Shown one piece after another: positions 22,939 through 30,453 of a stretch of DNA of 45,896 bases. The DNA lies in assembly GCA_027306655.1 (NCBI GenBank), contig DAHUZL010000003.1, positions 1-45,896 on the forward strand. The letters run 5' to 3'. This stretch comes from Candidatus Dormiibacterota bacterium. Lineage in GTDB: Bacteria; Chloroflexota; Dormibacteria; Aeolococcales; Bog-877. The first letter of the stretch is position 1, and the number at the start of each line of letters is the position of its first letter. The translations under genes and the position numbers were made by a program. Under the pieces are notes generated by a model. That model had not been told where the DNA came from, made no database searches, and saw only the letters and a program-made list of their open reading frames with translations.

Positions 22939-23682
22939 CTACGACGCCAGGTGGCGGCCGAACCACTCCTCGATCCGGCGCCAGCCGTCGGCCGCCGCCT
23001 CGGCATGGTAGCTGGGACGCTCCACCCAGAAGAAGGCGTGGCCCGCGCCGTCGTAGGTGTGCAACTCGTGGACCTTGCCGAGCTCGGTGAGCACCCGCCC
23101 CAGCTCGACGGTCTGCGACGGCGACGGGTGCTGGTCCTCGGCCCCGAAGAGTCCGAGCAGCGGGCCGCGCAGGCCGGCGGCACGGTGGATCACGGCGGGG
23201 CGCTGGGCGGGGCTGTCGCTGGGGGTTGCCTCGACGACGAAGCCGCCGTAGCAGTCGACGACCGCGTCCAGCGGCAGCTCGCACCCGGCCAGGACCGCCT
23301 GGCGCCCGCCGGAGCAGTAGCCGATCACCCCCATCCGGCCGTTGGCGCTGCTGAGGCCGCGGAGCGCCGTCATCGTCCCCTGGACGTCGCCCACCAACCG
23401 GGAGTCGGGAACGCCGCCCGCCGCCCGAACCGCCGCGGCCGCGTCGTCGGGGCTGGCGCCCGGCGCCTCCCGGCTGTAGAGGTTGGGGCAGCAGGCGTTG
23501 TAGCCCAGCACCGCGAATCGGCGGGTGATCTCCTTGGTGGACTCGTCGTAGCCGGGCATGTGGTGGATCACCACCACGCCGCCGCGGGGACCGGGGTCCA
23601 GCGGCCGCGCCAGGTAGGCCTCGATGGGGTCGCCGCCGTCGCCCGCGACGGTGATCGTCTCCGCCAGCACCGCGTCGTACAT
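22939..23682 (-). CDS. Dienelactone hydrolase family protein
   Basis: 247 aa alpha/beta hydrolase. The nucleophile elbow is GYCSGG, giving cysteine rather than serine, as in true dienelactone hydrolases. The acid is in LFGAEDQHPSP and the histidine in DGAGHAFFWV, completing a Cys-Asp-His triad. The family cleaves dienelactones from aromatic ring degradation and other esters or lactones. The actual substrate is unknown and no aromatic-degradation cluster is nearby. ATG 23682 has GGGGAGGA 5-6 nt upstream. A TATCAT at 23736-23731 could be the -10. Confidence 0.9.
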   Translation of the reverse strand: MYDAVLAETITVAGDGGDPIEAYLARPLDPGPRGGVVVIHHMPGYDESTKEITRRFAVLGYNACCPNLYSREAPGASPDDAAAAVRAAGGVPDSRLVGDVQGTMTALRGLSSANGRMGVIGYCSGGRQAVLAGCELPLDAVVDCYGGFVVEATPSDSPAQRPAVIHRAAGLRGPLLGLFGAEDQHPSPSQTVELGRVLTELGKVHELHTYDGAGHAFFWVERPSYHAEAAADGWRRIEEWFGRHLAS

Positions 23683-23773
23683 CCGGGTCCTCCCCTGCGC
23701 ACCGATGGCCGCGCCGCGGGCGGCCCCCCGATGATATCGTCGGCGCCCACGCTCCCCTGGCGCCCCGGCGGCC

Positions 23774-25009
23774 TCAGGGGCTGGGGCCGTCGGCCGCCGG
23801 GCCGTCGCCCTTGGCCCCGGCTGCGGTCAGCGCCGCCGCCGCCCCGGCCCCGTCGATGCGGCGACCACCCACGCGTGCCAGCGCCCGCTCCAGGGCGGCG
23901 AGCCCGGTGAGCACCTCGGGAAGCCGGACCTCCCCCATGTGTCCCACTCGGATGGTGCCCTCCGCCCAGGGGCCGAGCCCGCCGGCGATTACCACGCCCT
24001 CCTCCTGCACCGCCCGGCGCAGCTCGACGGCATCCACCGGGGCGGGCACCCGCACCGCCGATAGGGTCGCCGCCAGCTCGGCGGCCGGCGCCGCGGCGAC
24101 CGGCATCCCGAGGGCGGCGAGGCCGGCGCGGGCAGCCCGGGCCACCAGCCGGTGACGGGCGAAGCGCGGACCCCAGCCCTCAGCCTCGGCGCGCCGGCAG
24201 GCCGCCGCCGCCGCCACCACCAGGTTCACCGCCGGGGTGGCGAAGTACCGGGTGGGCTCCTCCATCACCGGGGCCCACGCGGCCCAGTCCAGGTAGAGGC
24301 TGCCCACCCCGCCGCGGGCGGCCCGGCGGGCCAGCGCCCGCGGCCCGACCGCGATCAGGGCCAGCCCCGCCGGCATCGCCAGCGCCTTCTGCGAGCTGGT
24401 GGCGACCACATCGATCCCGAGCCGAGCCATCCCCACCGGCATGCCGCCGGCGGAGGCGACAGCGTCGAGCACGAGCAGGCTGTCCCGCCCGCGCATCACG
24501 TCGGCCACGCCCGCGAGCGGGGCCGCCACCGCGGTCGAGGTGTCGACATGGGTCACCGTCACGGCGCGCACCGGCCCCTGCGCCAGCGCCGCCGCCACCC
24601 GTGCGGGGTCCACCCCCTCGCCCCAGGGCGCCTCCAGACGCACCACCTCGGCCCCCAGCCGCTCGGCGACGACGGCGAAGCGGTCGCCGAAGTACCCATG
24701 GGAGCAGCAGACGACCCGATCCCCCGGCTCGACCACGTTGACCAGCGACGATTCCAGGGCGAGCGTGCCGGATCCGGGGACGACGTGGACCTGGACGTCG
24801 GGGCCGGCGCCCAGCGCCGCGCCCACCCCGGCCTGGACCGCGCGCACCGCCATCGCGGTGGCGGGGGCGGTGTGGCTCAGGGGCGGCCGCGCCAGCGCGG
24901 CCAGCACCTCCGCCGCGAGCGGGGTGGGGCCGGGGATGAGCAGGAGCGCCTCTGGACCGCCCTCGATCGCCGGCGTACTCCAGTCGGGGACCTCAGGCCG
25001 GCCATTCAC
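23774..25009 (-). CDS. Class V aminotransferase (alanine-glyoxylate / serine-pyruvate type)
   Basis: 411 aa PLP enzyme. LLIPGPTPLAAEVLAALARP is the characteristic start, followed by VVPGSGTLALESSLVNVVEP, VDTSTAV, LLVLDAVASAGGMPVGM and the PLP-lysine site ATSSQKALAMPAG. This fits the alanine-glyoxylate / serine-glyoxylate / phosphonopyruvate-type aminotransferases; the substrate pair cannot be told apart by eye. The C-terminal 35 residues are Ala/Gly/Pro-rich and probably disordered. GTG 25009 overlaps the stop of the upstream carboxyltransferase gene by 4 nt (GTGA), so the two are translationally coupled. Confidence 0.88.
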   Translation of the reverse strand: MNGRPEVPDWSTPAIEGGPEALLLIPGPTPLAAEVLAALARPPLSHTAPATAMAVRAVQAGVGAALGAGPDVQVHVVPGSGTLALESSLVNVVEPGDRVVCCSHGYFGDRFAVVAERLGAEVVRLEAPWGEGVDPARVAAALAQGPVRAVTVTHVDTSTAVAAPLAGVADVMRGRDSLLVLDAVASAGGMPVGMARLGIDVVATSSQKALAMPAGLALIAVGPRALARRAARGGVGSLYLDWAAWAPVMEEPTRYFATPAVNLVVAAAAACRRAEAEGWGPRFARHRLVARAARAGLAALGMPVAAAPAAELAATLSAVRVPAPVDAVELRRAVQEEGVVIAGGLGPWAEGTIRVGHMGEVRLPEVLTGLAALERALARVGGRRIDGAGAAAALTAAGAKGDGPAADGPSP

Positions 25010-26556
25010 ACCGGGAACACGGCGCGGTGACGGGCCACGGGCGGGCGCCGGCGTCCGGCGGCGGCGGCCAGCCGCCGGCTCAGCTCGGGGCGGAGCGCGT
25101 CGGGATCCACGACGGCGTCGACGATGAGGTCGGAGGCCAGCCGGAAGATGTCGATGTCCTGGGCGTACGTGCGGCGCAGGCGGGCCACCTCGTCGGCGCG
25201 CGCGGCCGGGTCCAGCTCCGCCAGGCGGTTGGCGAACACGGCGTTGACGGCCGCCTCCGGGCCCATCACCGCGATCTGGGCGGTGGGCAGGGCCAGCGTC
25301 GCCTCGGGCTCGAAGCCGGGGCCACTCATCGCGTAGAGGCCGGCGCCGTAGGCCTTGCGGAGGACGACACACCAGCGGGGGACGGTGGCGCAGCTGAGCT
25401 GGGCGATCATCTTGGCCCCGTGGCGGATGATCCCCTGGCGCTCGACGGCGGCGCCGATCATGAACCCCGGGACGTCGGCGAGGAACACCAGGGGCACCGA
25501 GAACGCATCGCAGAGGCTCACGAATCGGCTCGCCTTGTCGGCGGAGTCCACGAACAGCACCCCGCCCCTCACCTGCGGCTGCGACGCCACCACTCCGACG
25601 GCGCGGCCGTCGATCCGCCCCAGCCCGCAGATCAGCTCCCGGGCGTAGAGGGCCTTCAGCTCGAAGAAGGAGCCCCGGTCGAGGAGAGCCTCCAGCACCG
25701 GACGGACGTCGTACCCCTGCGCCGCGCGCTCGGGGATGACGTCGGCGAAGCTGGGGCGCGCCGGCGCGACCGCCGCCGCCACCGGTGGCGCTTCGCTCCA
25801 GCTCGGCGGCAGGAAGCCGAGGTAGGTGCGGAGGGCGGTGATCGCGTCGTCCTCGTCGGGGCAGAGCCGGTCGCCGCAGCCGGAGACGGCGCAGTGCATG
25901 CGCGCGCCTCCCATCTCCTCCAGGGTCACCTGCTCGCCGGTCACCTCCGCCGCCATCCGCGGGGAGCCGAGCGCCATCGACGCACGGCCCTCGACCATGA
26001 AGCAGACGTCGCAGAAGGCGGGGATGTAGGCGCCGCCGGCGGCCGACGGCCCGAAGAGGGCACACGGCTGGGGCACCTGGCCGGAGAGGCGCACCTGGTT
26101 GTGGAAGATGCGGCCCGCATGGCGACGCCCGGGGAACATCGCGACCTGGTCGGTGATCCGCGCGCCGGCGGAGTCGACCAGGTAGCAGAGCGGGAGCTGG
26201 AGCCGCTCGGCGGTCTCCTGGATGCGCAGGATCTTCTCCACCGTGCGCTCGCCCCAGGAGCCGGCCTTGACCGTGGGGTCGTTGGCCATGACGCAGACCC
26301 GGCGCCCGTGGACCAGCCCGATGCCGGTGACCACCCCGTCGGCGGCGAGCTCGTCGCCCGCCAGGGTGTTGCCGAGCAGGCCGTCCTCGATCAGCGCGCT
26401 GCCGTCGTCGAGGAGGCGGCGCAGCCGTTCCCGGACCGGCAGCTTGCCCTGCTCGGCGAGGCGGAGGCGATGGCGCTCCGGGCCGCCCCCGGCGGCGGTG
26501 GCGAGGCGCTCGGCCAGCTCGCGGCGCCGCCCGGGGTCGGGAGCAGCATCGCCCAC
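25006..26556 (-). CDS. Acyl-CoA carboxylase carboxyltransferase subunit (PccB/MccB type)
   Basis: 516 aa, a full two-lobed carboxyltransferase that moves CO2 from biotin to an acyl-CoA. The N-terminal lobe has GKLPVRERLRRLLDDGS, NDPTVKAGSWG, YLVDSAGARITDQ and GPSAAGGAYIPAFCD. The C-terminal lobe has FADVPGFMIGAAVERQG (second Gly-rich oxyanion region) and MSGPGFEPEATLALP. It would need a biotin carboxylase/BCCP subunit, which is not in this window. GTG 26556 is chosen because TATACT ends 8 nt before it and no ribosome-binding site supports a later start; the frame continues open upstream to 26583. Propionyl-, methylcrotonyl- or geranyl-CoA are all possible substrates. Confidence 0.9.
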   Translation of the reverse strand: MGDAAPDPGRRRELAERLATAAGGGPERHRLRLAEQGKLPVRERLRRLLDDGSALIEDGLLGNTLAGDELAADGVVTGIGLVHGRRVCVMANDPTVKAGSWGERTVEKILRIQETAERLQLPLCYLVDSAGARITDQVAMFPGRRHAGRIFHNQVRLSGQVPQPCALFGPSAAGGAYIPAFCDVCFMVEGRASMALGSPRMAAEVTGEQVTLEEMGGARMHCAVSGCGDRLCPDEDDAITALRTYLGFLPPSWSEAPPVAAAVAPARPSFADVIPERAAQGYDVRPVLEALLDRGSFFELKALYARELICGLGRIDGRAVGVVASQPQVRGGVLFVDSADKASRFVSLCDAFSVPLVFLADVPGFMIGAAVERQGIIRHGAKMIAQLSCATVPRWCVVLRKAYGAGLYAMSGPGFEPEATLALPTAQIAVMGPEAAVNAVFANRLAELDPAARADEVARLRRTYAQDIDIFRLASDLIVDAVVDPDALRPELSRRLAAAAGRRRPPVARHRAVFPV

Positions 26557-26564
26557 GACGGCTG

Positions 26565-26570
26565 AGTATA
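26565..26570 (-). promoter_or_regulatory. -10 box (TATACT) for the carboxyltransferase gene
   Basis: TATACT on the minus strand, 8 nt before GTG 26556. The predicted transcript start falls within one or two nt of the start codon, a leaderless arrangement. No -35 consensus is visible. Confidence 0.55.
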
Positions 26571-26624
26571 GGAATGGCCCCACCCGCCCGCCGGTCCAGG
26601 CCGGCCCGGCGGTGAGCGGCGTGC

Positions 26625-27530
26625 TCAGCCGGGGGCGAGCCCCGCGCCGCCGCCGGGCGGCCCCGACAGCGGCAGGCCGGCGTCGCGGAGCGCCGCCAGC
26701 GCCAGCCGGCCGCGAAGGTCGGCGAGCGAGGGGAGGGGGAGGCGGCCCCGGGTCACCTGGACCCCGGAGCCCGCGCAGCCGTAAATCTCATGGGCCGTGA
26801 GCAGGACCGGCCCGGTGGCGGAGCGGGCGAAGTCGAGGGTGACCGGCACCGCGTCGAGGAGACACCCCGCCGCCGCGGGCACCAGCGTGGGCAGCCCGTC
26901 GAGCAGACGGGCGAGCGCGCGCACGGCGGCCGCCCTGCGGACCACCCCGTGCCGCGCCGTCCGTGCCGTCCACCCGACCGTCACCCGGACGGCGGTCACG
27001 CCACCGGGGACGTCTTCCGCGGGCGGCCGCGCCGGCCGCCCGATCACCTGGGCGTCCGCGCGAAGCTCGGTGCGGGCGGGGCCGACCGCCGCCACCGCCT
27101 CGATCAGGCCGGCGGAGCCGATCCGCACCCCGCCCGGGGCGAAGGTCCACATGTCGGCGGTGACGGCGAGCCCCCCCGGGCCGAACAGGGTGCCGGTGCC
27201 GGAGGGCGTGCCCCCCCGCGGGCGCCGGCGCTGCAGGAGCGCCGCCACCCGCGCCACCGGAAGGGGGGCGACCCAGAGCCCGTGGACGTCGACCAGGGCG
27301 GGCGTCGCCGGCCGCTCGAAGGGCTGGCCCAGCCCAGGGGCGGCGGCGCCGTGGACGGGGACCGCCCCCGGGGGCAGGACCGTCAGAGCCAGGATCCTGA
27401 TCGCGGCCGCCCGTTCGAACGCGGGTAGGGCCCCCCGACCGGCGGGGACGGGGGCGGCGGTGACCTGGGCCGCACCCCACCCCAGGGCCAGCAGCAGGCC
27501 CAGCGGACGCAACCGGCCGGCGATCCTCAC
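26625..27530 (-). CDS. Secreted protein of unknown function
   Basis: 301 aa from GTG 27530. Residues 1-26 form a clear signal peptide: positively charged VRIAGRLR, hydrophobic LGLLLALGWGAAQVTA, then an AAP-type cleavage region. No lipobox is present. The mature part is Ala/Val/Arg/Pro-rich and probably beta-rich, with lines such as GLAVTADMWTFAPGGVRIGS and VTAVRVTVGWTARTA. Two cysteines, in AAAGCLLDAV and IYGCAGSG, could form a disulphide. I do not recognise the family. It is divergent from rnhB with 49 nt between, and its stop is 68 nt from the start of the next gene on the same strand. Confidence 0.7.
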   Translation of the reverse strand: MRIAGRLRPLGLLLALGWGAAQVTAAPVPAGRGALPAFERAAAIRILALTVLPPGAVPVHGAAAPGLGQPFERPATPALVDVHGLWVAPLPVARVAALLQRRRPRGGTPSGTGTLFGPGGLAVTADMWTFAPGGVRIGSAGLIEAVAAVGPARTELRADAQVIGRPARPPAEDVPGGVTAVRVTVGWTARTARHGVVRRAAAVRALARLLDGLPTLVPAAAGCLLDAVPVTLDFARSATGPVLLTAHEIYGCAGSGVQVTRGRLPLPSLADLRGRLALAALRDAGLPLSGPPGGGAGLAPG

Positions 27531-27567
27531 GCCTTGGGGACGTCCCGGCTGCGCCCGACGTTCCCCG

Positions 27568-27573
27568 TACACT
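27568..27573 (+). promoter_or_regulatory. -10 box (TACACT) for leaderless rnhB
   Basis: TACACT ends 6 nt before the GTG at 27580. The spacing places transcription start at the start codon. No Shine-Dalgarno lies between. The box lies within the 49-nt divergent gap shared with the secreted-protein gene. Confidence 0.55.
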
Positions 27574-27579
27574 GCGCCG

Positions 27580-28188
27580 GTGAGGCCGTCCGCCCCCGGC
27601 GCCGATGGGGCACCCGCGTGGCCACCGGGCGCCTGCGGGATCGACGAGGTGGGCCGGGGATCGCTGGCCGGGCCCCTGGTGGCGGCGGCGGTGGTGCTCG
27701 ACCCGAGCTTCACCCATCCGCTCCTGCGCGACAGCAAGCGGCTCAGCGCGGCCCAGCGCGAGGCGGTCGAGCCGGCGGTGCGCGAGGCGGCGCTGGACCT
27801 CGCCCTGGTCGAGCTCGATCCGGCGACGATCGACGCCCGCGGGGTCGGCTGGGCGAACCGGGCCGCCTTCGAGCGGTTGATCGCGGTCCTGGACGCCCCC
27901 CACTACCTCTGCGACGGCCGACTCCGACTCACCACCCGCCGTCCCTACACGGCGATCGTCGGCGGCGACGACGCCGTTCCCGCGATCGCGGCGGCGTCGA
28001 TCGTCGCCAAGGTCCATCGCGACCGGATCATGGTGCGGCTGCACGGCGATCTGCCGGGGTACCAGTGGCACCGCAACAAGGGCTACGGCACCGCGGAACA
28101 CCTCGCCGCCATCCTCCGACTCGGGGCCAGCCGCCACCACCGCCGAAGCTTCCTCGGCCGCCTCCAGCAGGGTGTCCTGCCGCTCTGA
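27580..28188 (+). CDS. rnhB: Ribonuclease HII
   Basis: 202 aa, normal size. It removes RNA from RNA-DNA hybrids and misincorporated ribonucleotides. The metal-binding acids are present: Asp and Glu in CGIDEVGRGSLAGP, Asp in YLCDGRLRL, and the last Asp in SIVAKVHRDRIM. The DSKRLSAAQREAV and YQWHRNKGYGTAEHLAAI motifs are also typical. GTG 27580 adds about 16 residues before the conserved core and fits the TACACT box; later starts are possible. Directly after the stop a 50-bp repeat begins (28195), which marks the start of an accessory island. Confidence 0.95.
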   Translation: MRPSAPGADGAPAWPPGACGIDEVGRGSLAGPLVAAAVVLDPSFTHPLLRDSKRLSAAQREAVEPAVREAALDLALVELDPATIDARGVGWANRAAFERLIAVLDAPHYLCDGRLRLTTRRPYTAIVGGDDAVPAIAAASIVAKVHRDRIMVRLHGDLPGYQWHRNKGYGTAEHLAAILRLGASRHHRRSFLGRLQQGVLPL

Positions 28189-28194
28189 CCGGTA

Positions 28195-28244
28195 TCGACG
28201 AGCAGGGGTGGCGGGAACGGACTGGCGGCCGGGCCGCGATTGAA
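28195..28244 (+). repeat. 50-bp direct repeat, copy 1
   Basis: It starts TCGACGAGCAGGGG and ends CGCGATTGAA. It matches 30289-30338 at 48 of 50 positions in the same orientation, the differences being one C/T near the start and one G/T in the palindromic core GCGGCC-n-GGCCGC. It begins 6 nt after the rnhB stop. Together with copy 2 it brackets about 2.1 kb that holds the Clp-N protein. It does not resemble the TnpB element ends. Its nature (insertion footprint, REP-like element, IS end) is open. Confidence 0.85.
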
Positions 28245-28686
28245 AGGATGCCTTCGCTCCTGGGACATTTGAGCGCAGCACGCCGATGCAACGCCCCCGC
28301 TCCGGAGGCTGCCTGAGGCCGGCGCGGCGTTCACCGTCGAGAACGCGCGCGGGTAGCAGCCCCAGGTCTGCATCAGGGTCGAGGGGGGCGCATCCTGGCC
28401 GCCGAACTGCTGGGCGGGCGGGGCCGTCCCCCGCGCCCCGCGGTGGCGCTGCGGCGGGGAGGCGCTGGCGGTCGCCTCTTCGAGCTGACTCCGGTGGGGG
28501 CTGTCCCTCCGGACGTCCGCGTCGCCTCCCCTCAGCCCGTAGCGTCCGGGCTGCAGCCAGGCCAGAGCCGTCGCGGGCCTCGCGATCGACCCACTGAAGG
28601 CCCGAAGCGCCGAATACTACAGCGACCTGATGAATCCATCCCTGAGGCCCGAGCGAATTCCCACCAACGATGGGACTTGCCTGCGG
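28245..28686. other. Non-coding stretch between repeat 1 and the Clp-N gene
   Basis: No reading frame here has a recognisable product or convincing start signals, and the short open frames change register constantly. Composition is somewhat less GC-extreme than in the flanking genes. It may be decayed mobile DNA or the 3' region of the Clp-N transcript. I see no terminator hairpin with a T-run. Confidence 0.5.
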
Positions 28687-29676
28687 CTAGGCCGGCGACT
28701 CGCCTCCGACGCTGTTCAGCTTCTCTCGGATTGCGGCGGAATCGACCCCCATCGCCGTCAGGAGGCAAGCCCCGGGTTCCTGGTCCAAGGCCGTGATGGC
28801 GAGCAGCAGGTGCTGCGTATCCACTCGTTCGGCAGGGTCCTTCAGGGCCTCGCGTCGGGCAAGGGCGGTGACCGCTCGAAGGCCGCTCGTCGGGAGCACG
28901 GTCTGCACCGCGAGCCGAGGGAAAGGGGGTGGCTTCCGCGCCACCTCTTGGCGCACCCGCGCCAAGTCGACGCCCAGCGCCAGCAGCACCTGGGCAGCGG
29001 CGCCTTCGGCCTGCCGAACGAGTCCTAGGAGCAGATGCTCAGTCCCGATGTAGCCCACGGAGGATTTCACCGCCTCCTCCTCGGCGAGCGCCAAAGCGCT
29101 CATCGCCTCGCTCGTGAAGGACATGAGCGCGCCAAAGCCACGGCGGGGCGATCGGAACGACTCGGGCGCTGGGGTCTCGTAGTCACCGATCCCTTCCGAC
29201 CGAGCAGCGCCGCGGAGCGGCTGCTCACCAATACTGACCTCATCCACATTGTGCGGTAGGGTGTCGCGCACCTTCTCGGCGTCAACGCCTAGCTCTTGGA
29301 GCACATGGGCGGCCATCCCGTCCCCCTCGATCAGCAGTCCGAGCAGCAGGTGTTCGGTGCCGACATAGATGTTGTTCATCCGCTTCGCCTCTTCGAAGGC
29401 GATCTCGATGATCTTCTTCACCGTCGACGTCGGGATGATCTGCTGGCCAAAGATCCGCTCGTTCCGGCCCAAGGCCGAATCGATTCTTGCCCGCACCTGA
29501 TGGATCTCAACGCCCAGGTCCGACAGTGCCCTAGGACCCAGTCCCTCACCCTCTCGTAGCAGTCCGAGCAGGAGGTGCTCGGGAGCGATGTATGAGCGGT
29601 GGGACTTCTCGGCTTCGTCCTGGGCCAGGGTCAGGACCCTCTTGGCCCTCTCCGTGAAGCGCTCAAACGGATACAC
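28687..29676 (-). CDS. Clp N-domain-only protein (tandem Clp_N repeats, no ATPase)
   Basis: 329 aa. Residues 1-145 match the N-terminal domain of ClpC (FERFTERAKRVLTLAQDEAE, then PEHLLLGLL and YVGTEHLLLGLL). A second domain pair follows at about 185-325 (YIGTEHLLLGLV, DTQHLLLAIT). No Walker motifs or AAA+ modules are present. In ClpC the glutamate of the TEHLLLGL motif helps bind phospho-arginine or adaptors; here it is kept in three of four repeats (E33, E108, E213) and is Gln at position 288. It may act as an adaptor or decoy for ClpCP, or bind substrates itself. GTG 29676 has AGGAG 8 nt upstream. Codon use is visibly less GC-biased than its neighbours, which suggests transfer. Confidence 0.9.
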   Translation of the reverse strand: MYPFERFTERAKRVLTLAQDEAEKSHRSYIAPEHLLLGLLREGEGLGPRALSDLGVEIHQVRARIDSALGRNERIFGQQIIPTSTVKKIIEIAFEEAKRMNNIYVGTEHLLLGLLIEGDGMAAHVLQELGVDAEKVRDTLPHNVDEVSIGEQPLRGAARSEGIGDYETPAPESFRSPRRGFGALMSFTSEAMSALALAEEEAVKSSVGYIGTEHLLLGLVRQAEGAAAQVLLALGVDLARVRQEVARKPPPFPRLAVQTVLPTSGLRAVTALARREALKDPAERVDTQHLLLAITALDQEPGACLLTAMGVDSAAIREKLNSVGGESPA

Positions 29677-30191
29677 GGATCATCTCCTACCGTCGGCCAT
29701 GCCCGGCCCCACGGGTCACCCCGCCCGGAGCCTCATTCTGGCCCTTCGGGACCGGCTGGGCGCCGGCAGCGGAGGGTCGGGCTCGCCAGCGTTCGCCACC
29801 ATGTCTACCGTCGCATGCAGTGCTTCTCGCACGTCCGGCCCTGGCTCCAGCGCTCCAGCGAGCGGTGGTGGGGGCCCGCTGAGCGGGCGGTCCGAAAGGA
29901 AACCCGTCGGACCAGCCACGCTTCCCGGGCCGGGAAGCTCTCGGGCGCGCCTGACTCCGATCGCCACATCTCCCGACGCCTGCTGGGGTGGGGGGTGACC
30001 GCGACGGTTGACGTCGACTCGGCCCAGCTGGATCTCGACGGGCTGGCCCCTGTGGCCGAAGGTCGGGGCGACCCGCTCAGTCCCCACCGACGGTCAGGCT
30101 GGACCCCTTAACCTGTCAAATTCGGGTGCTTCCGGCTGTTCAGTGGGTAGGCGGGGGCTGACTTGGCCGGGCGGGGGGCCAAGATGGCCCC
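29677..30191. other. Non-coding stretch upstream of the Clp-N gene
   Basis: It contains the Clp-N ribosome-binding site and presumably its promoter: CAGAAT on the minus strand around 29740 is a weak -10 candidate. Beyond that I find no recognisable gene. Open frames on both strands (for example minus strand 29716-30087) have no family features and low-complexity composition. The part near 30100-30190 probably belongs to the left end of a broken ISL3-type element. Confidence 0.45.
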
Positions 30192-30287
30192 ATGAGAGAC
30201 ACCGAACTGTACCGACACCTGCTGGGCCTGGAGGCCAGTACGGTCCGTCGATCACCTGATCGCGCGGGTTGGCGAGATCAGACCTGA
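30192..30287 (+). pseudogene. Truncated ISL3-family transposase (first codons only)
   Basis: ATG 30192 begins MRDTELYRHLLGLEA, which I recognise as the start of ISL3-family transposases. The similarity stops after about 15 codons, and the frame ends at a TGA at 30285-30287 after unrelated residues. No zinc-finger, helix-turn-helix or DDE region follows. The stub ends 1 nt before copy 2 of the 50-bp repeat, so the deletion that removed the transposase probably ended at or near that repeat. The identification rests on a short match. Confidence 0.5.
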
Positions 30288-30288
30288 C

Positions 30289-30338
30289 TCGATGAGCAGG
30301 GGTGGCGGGAACGGACTGGCGGCCTGGCCGCGATTGAA
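30289..30338 (+). repeat. 50-bp direct repeat, copy 2
   Basis: Same orientation as copy 1 at 28195-28244 with two mismatches. Sequence similarity stops sharply after GATTGAA: copy 1 continues AGGATG, copy 2 TTGAGAG. Just beyond it, ATTGAG and CTCAAT form a small inverted repeat around 30337-30363. It is the right boundary of the Clp-N island and touches the ISL3 stub. Confidence 0.85.
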
Positions 30339-30453
30339 TTGAGAGCATGCGCCGCACTCAATCCGGGTACGCTCCGCCACCGGTGCGAGCGGCGGGCGGC
30401 GTCGGCGCGGGGTGGCCCCGCCGGCCGGCGCCGGGCCGCCTCCCGCGCCCGGC

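Noticed and set aside
27531-27737. Extending the secreted-protein gene upstream to an ATG at 27737
   Set aside because: That would overlap the rnhB promoter and start and bury the signal peptide internally; GTG 27530 places the signal peptide at the N-terminus.
29716-30087. 123-codon minus-strand open frame upstream of the Clp-N gene
   Set aside because: Low-complexity Pro/Arg/Gly composition, no start signals, no recognisable fold; left as non-coding.
28195-30338. Calling the two 50-bp repeats a CRISPR array
   Set aside because: Only two copies, 2.1 kb apart, with a gene between them and no regular spacers or cas genes.
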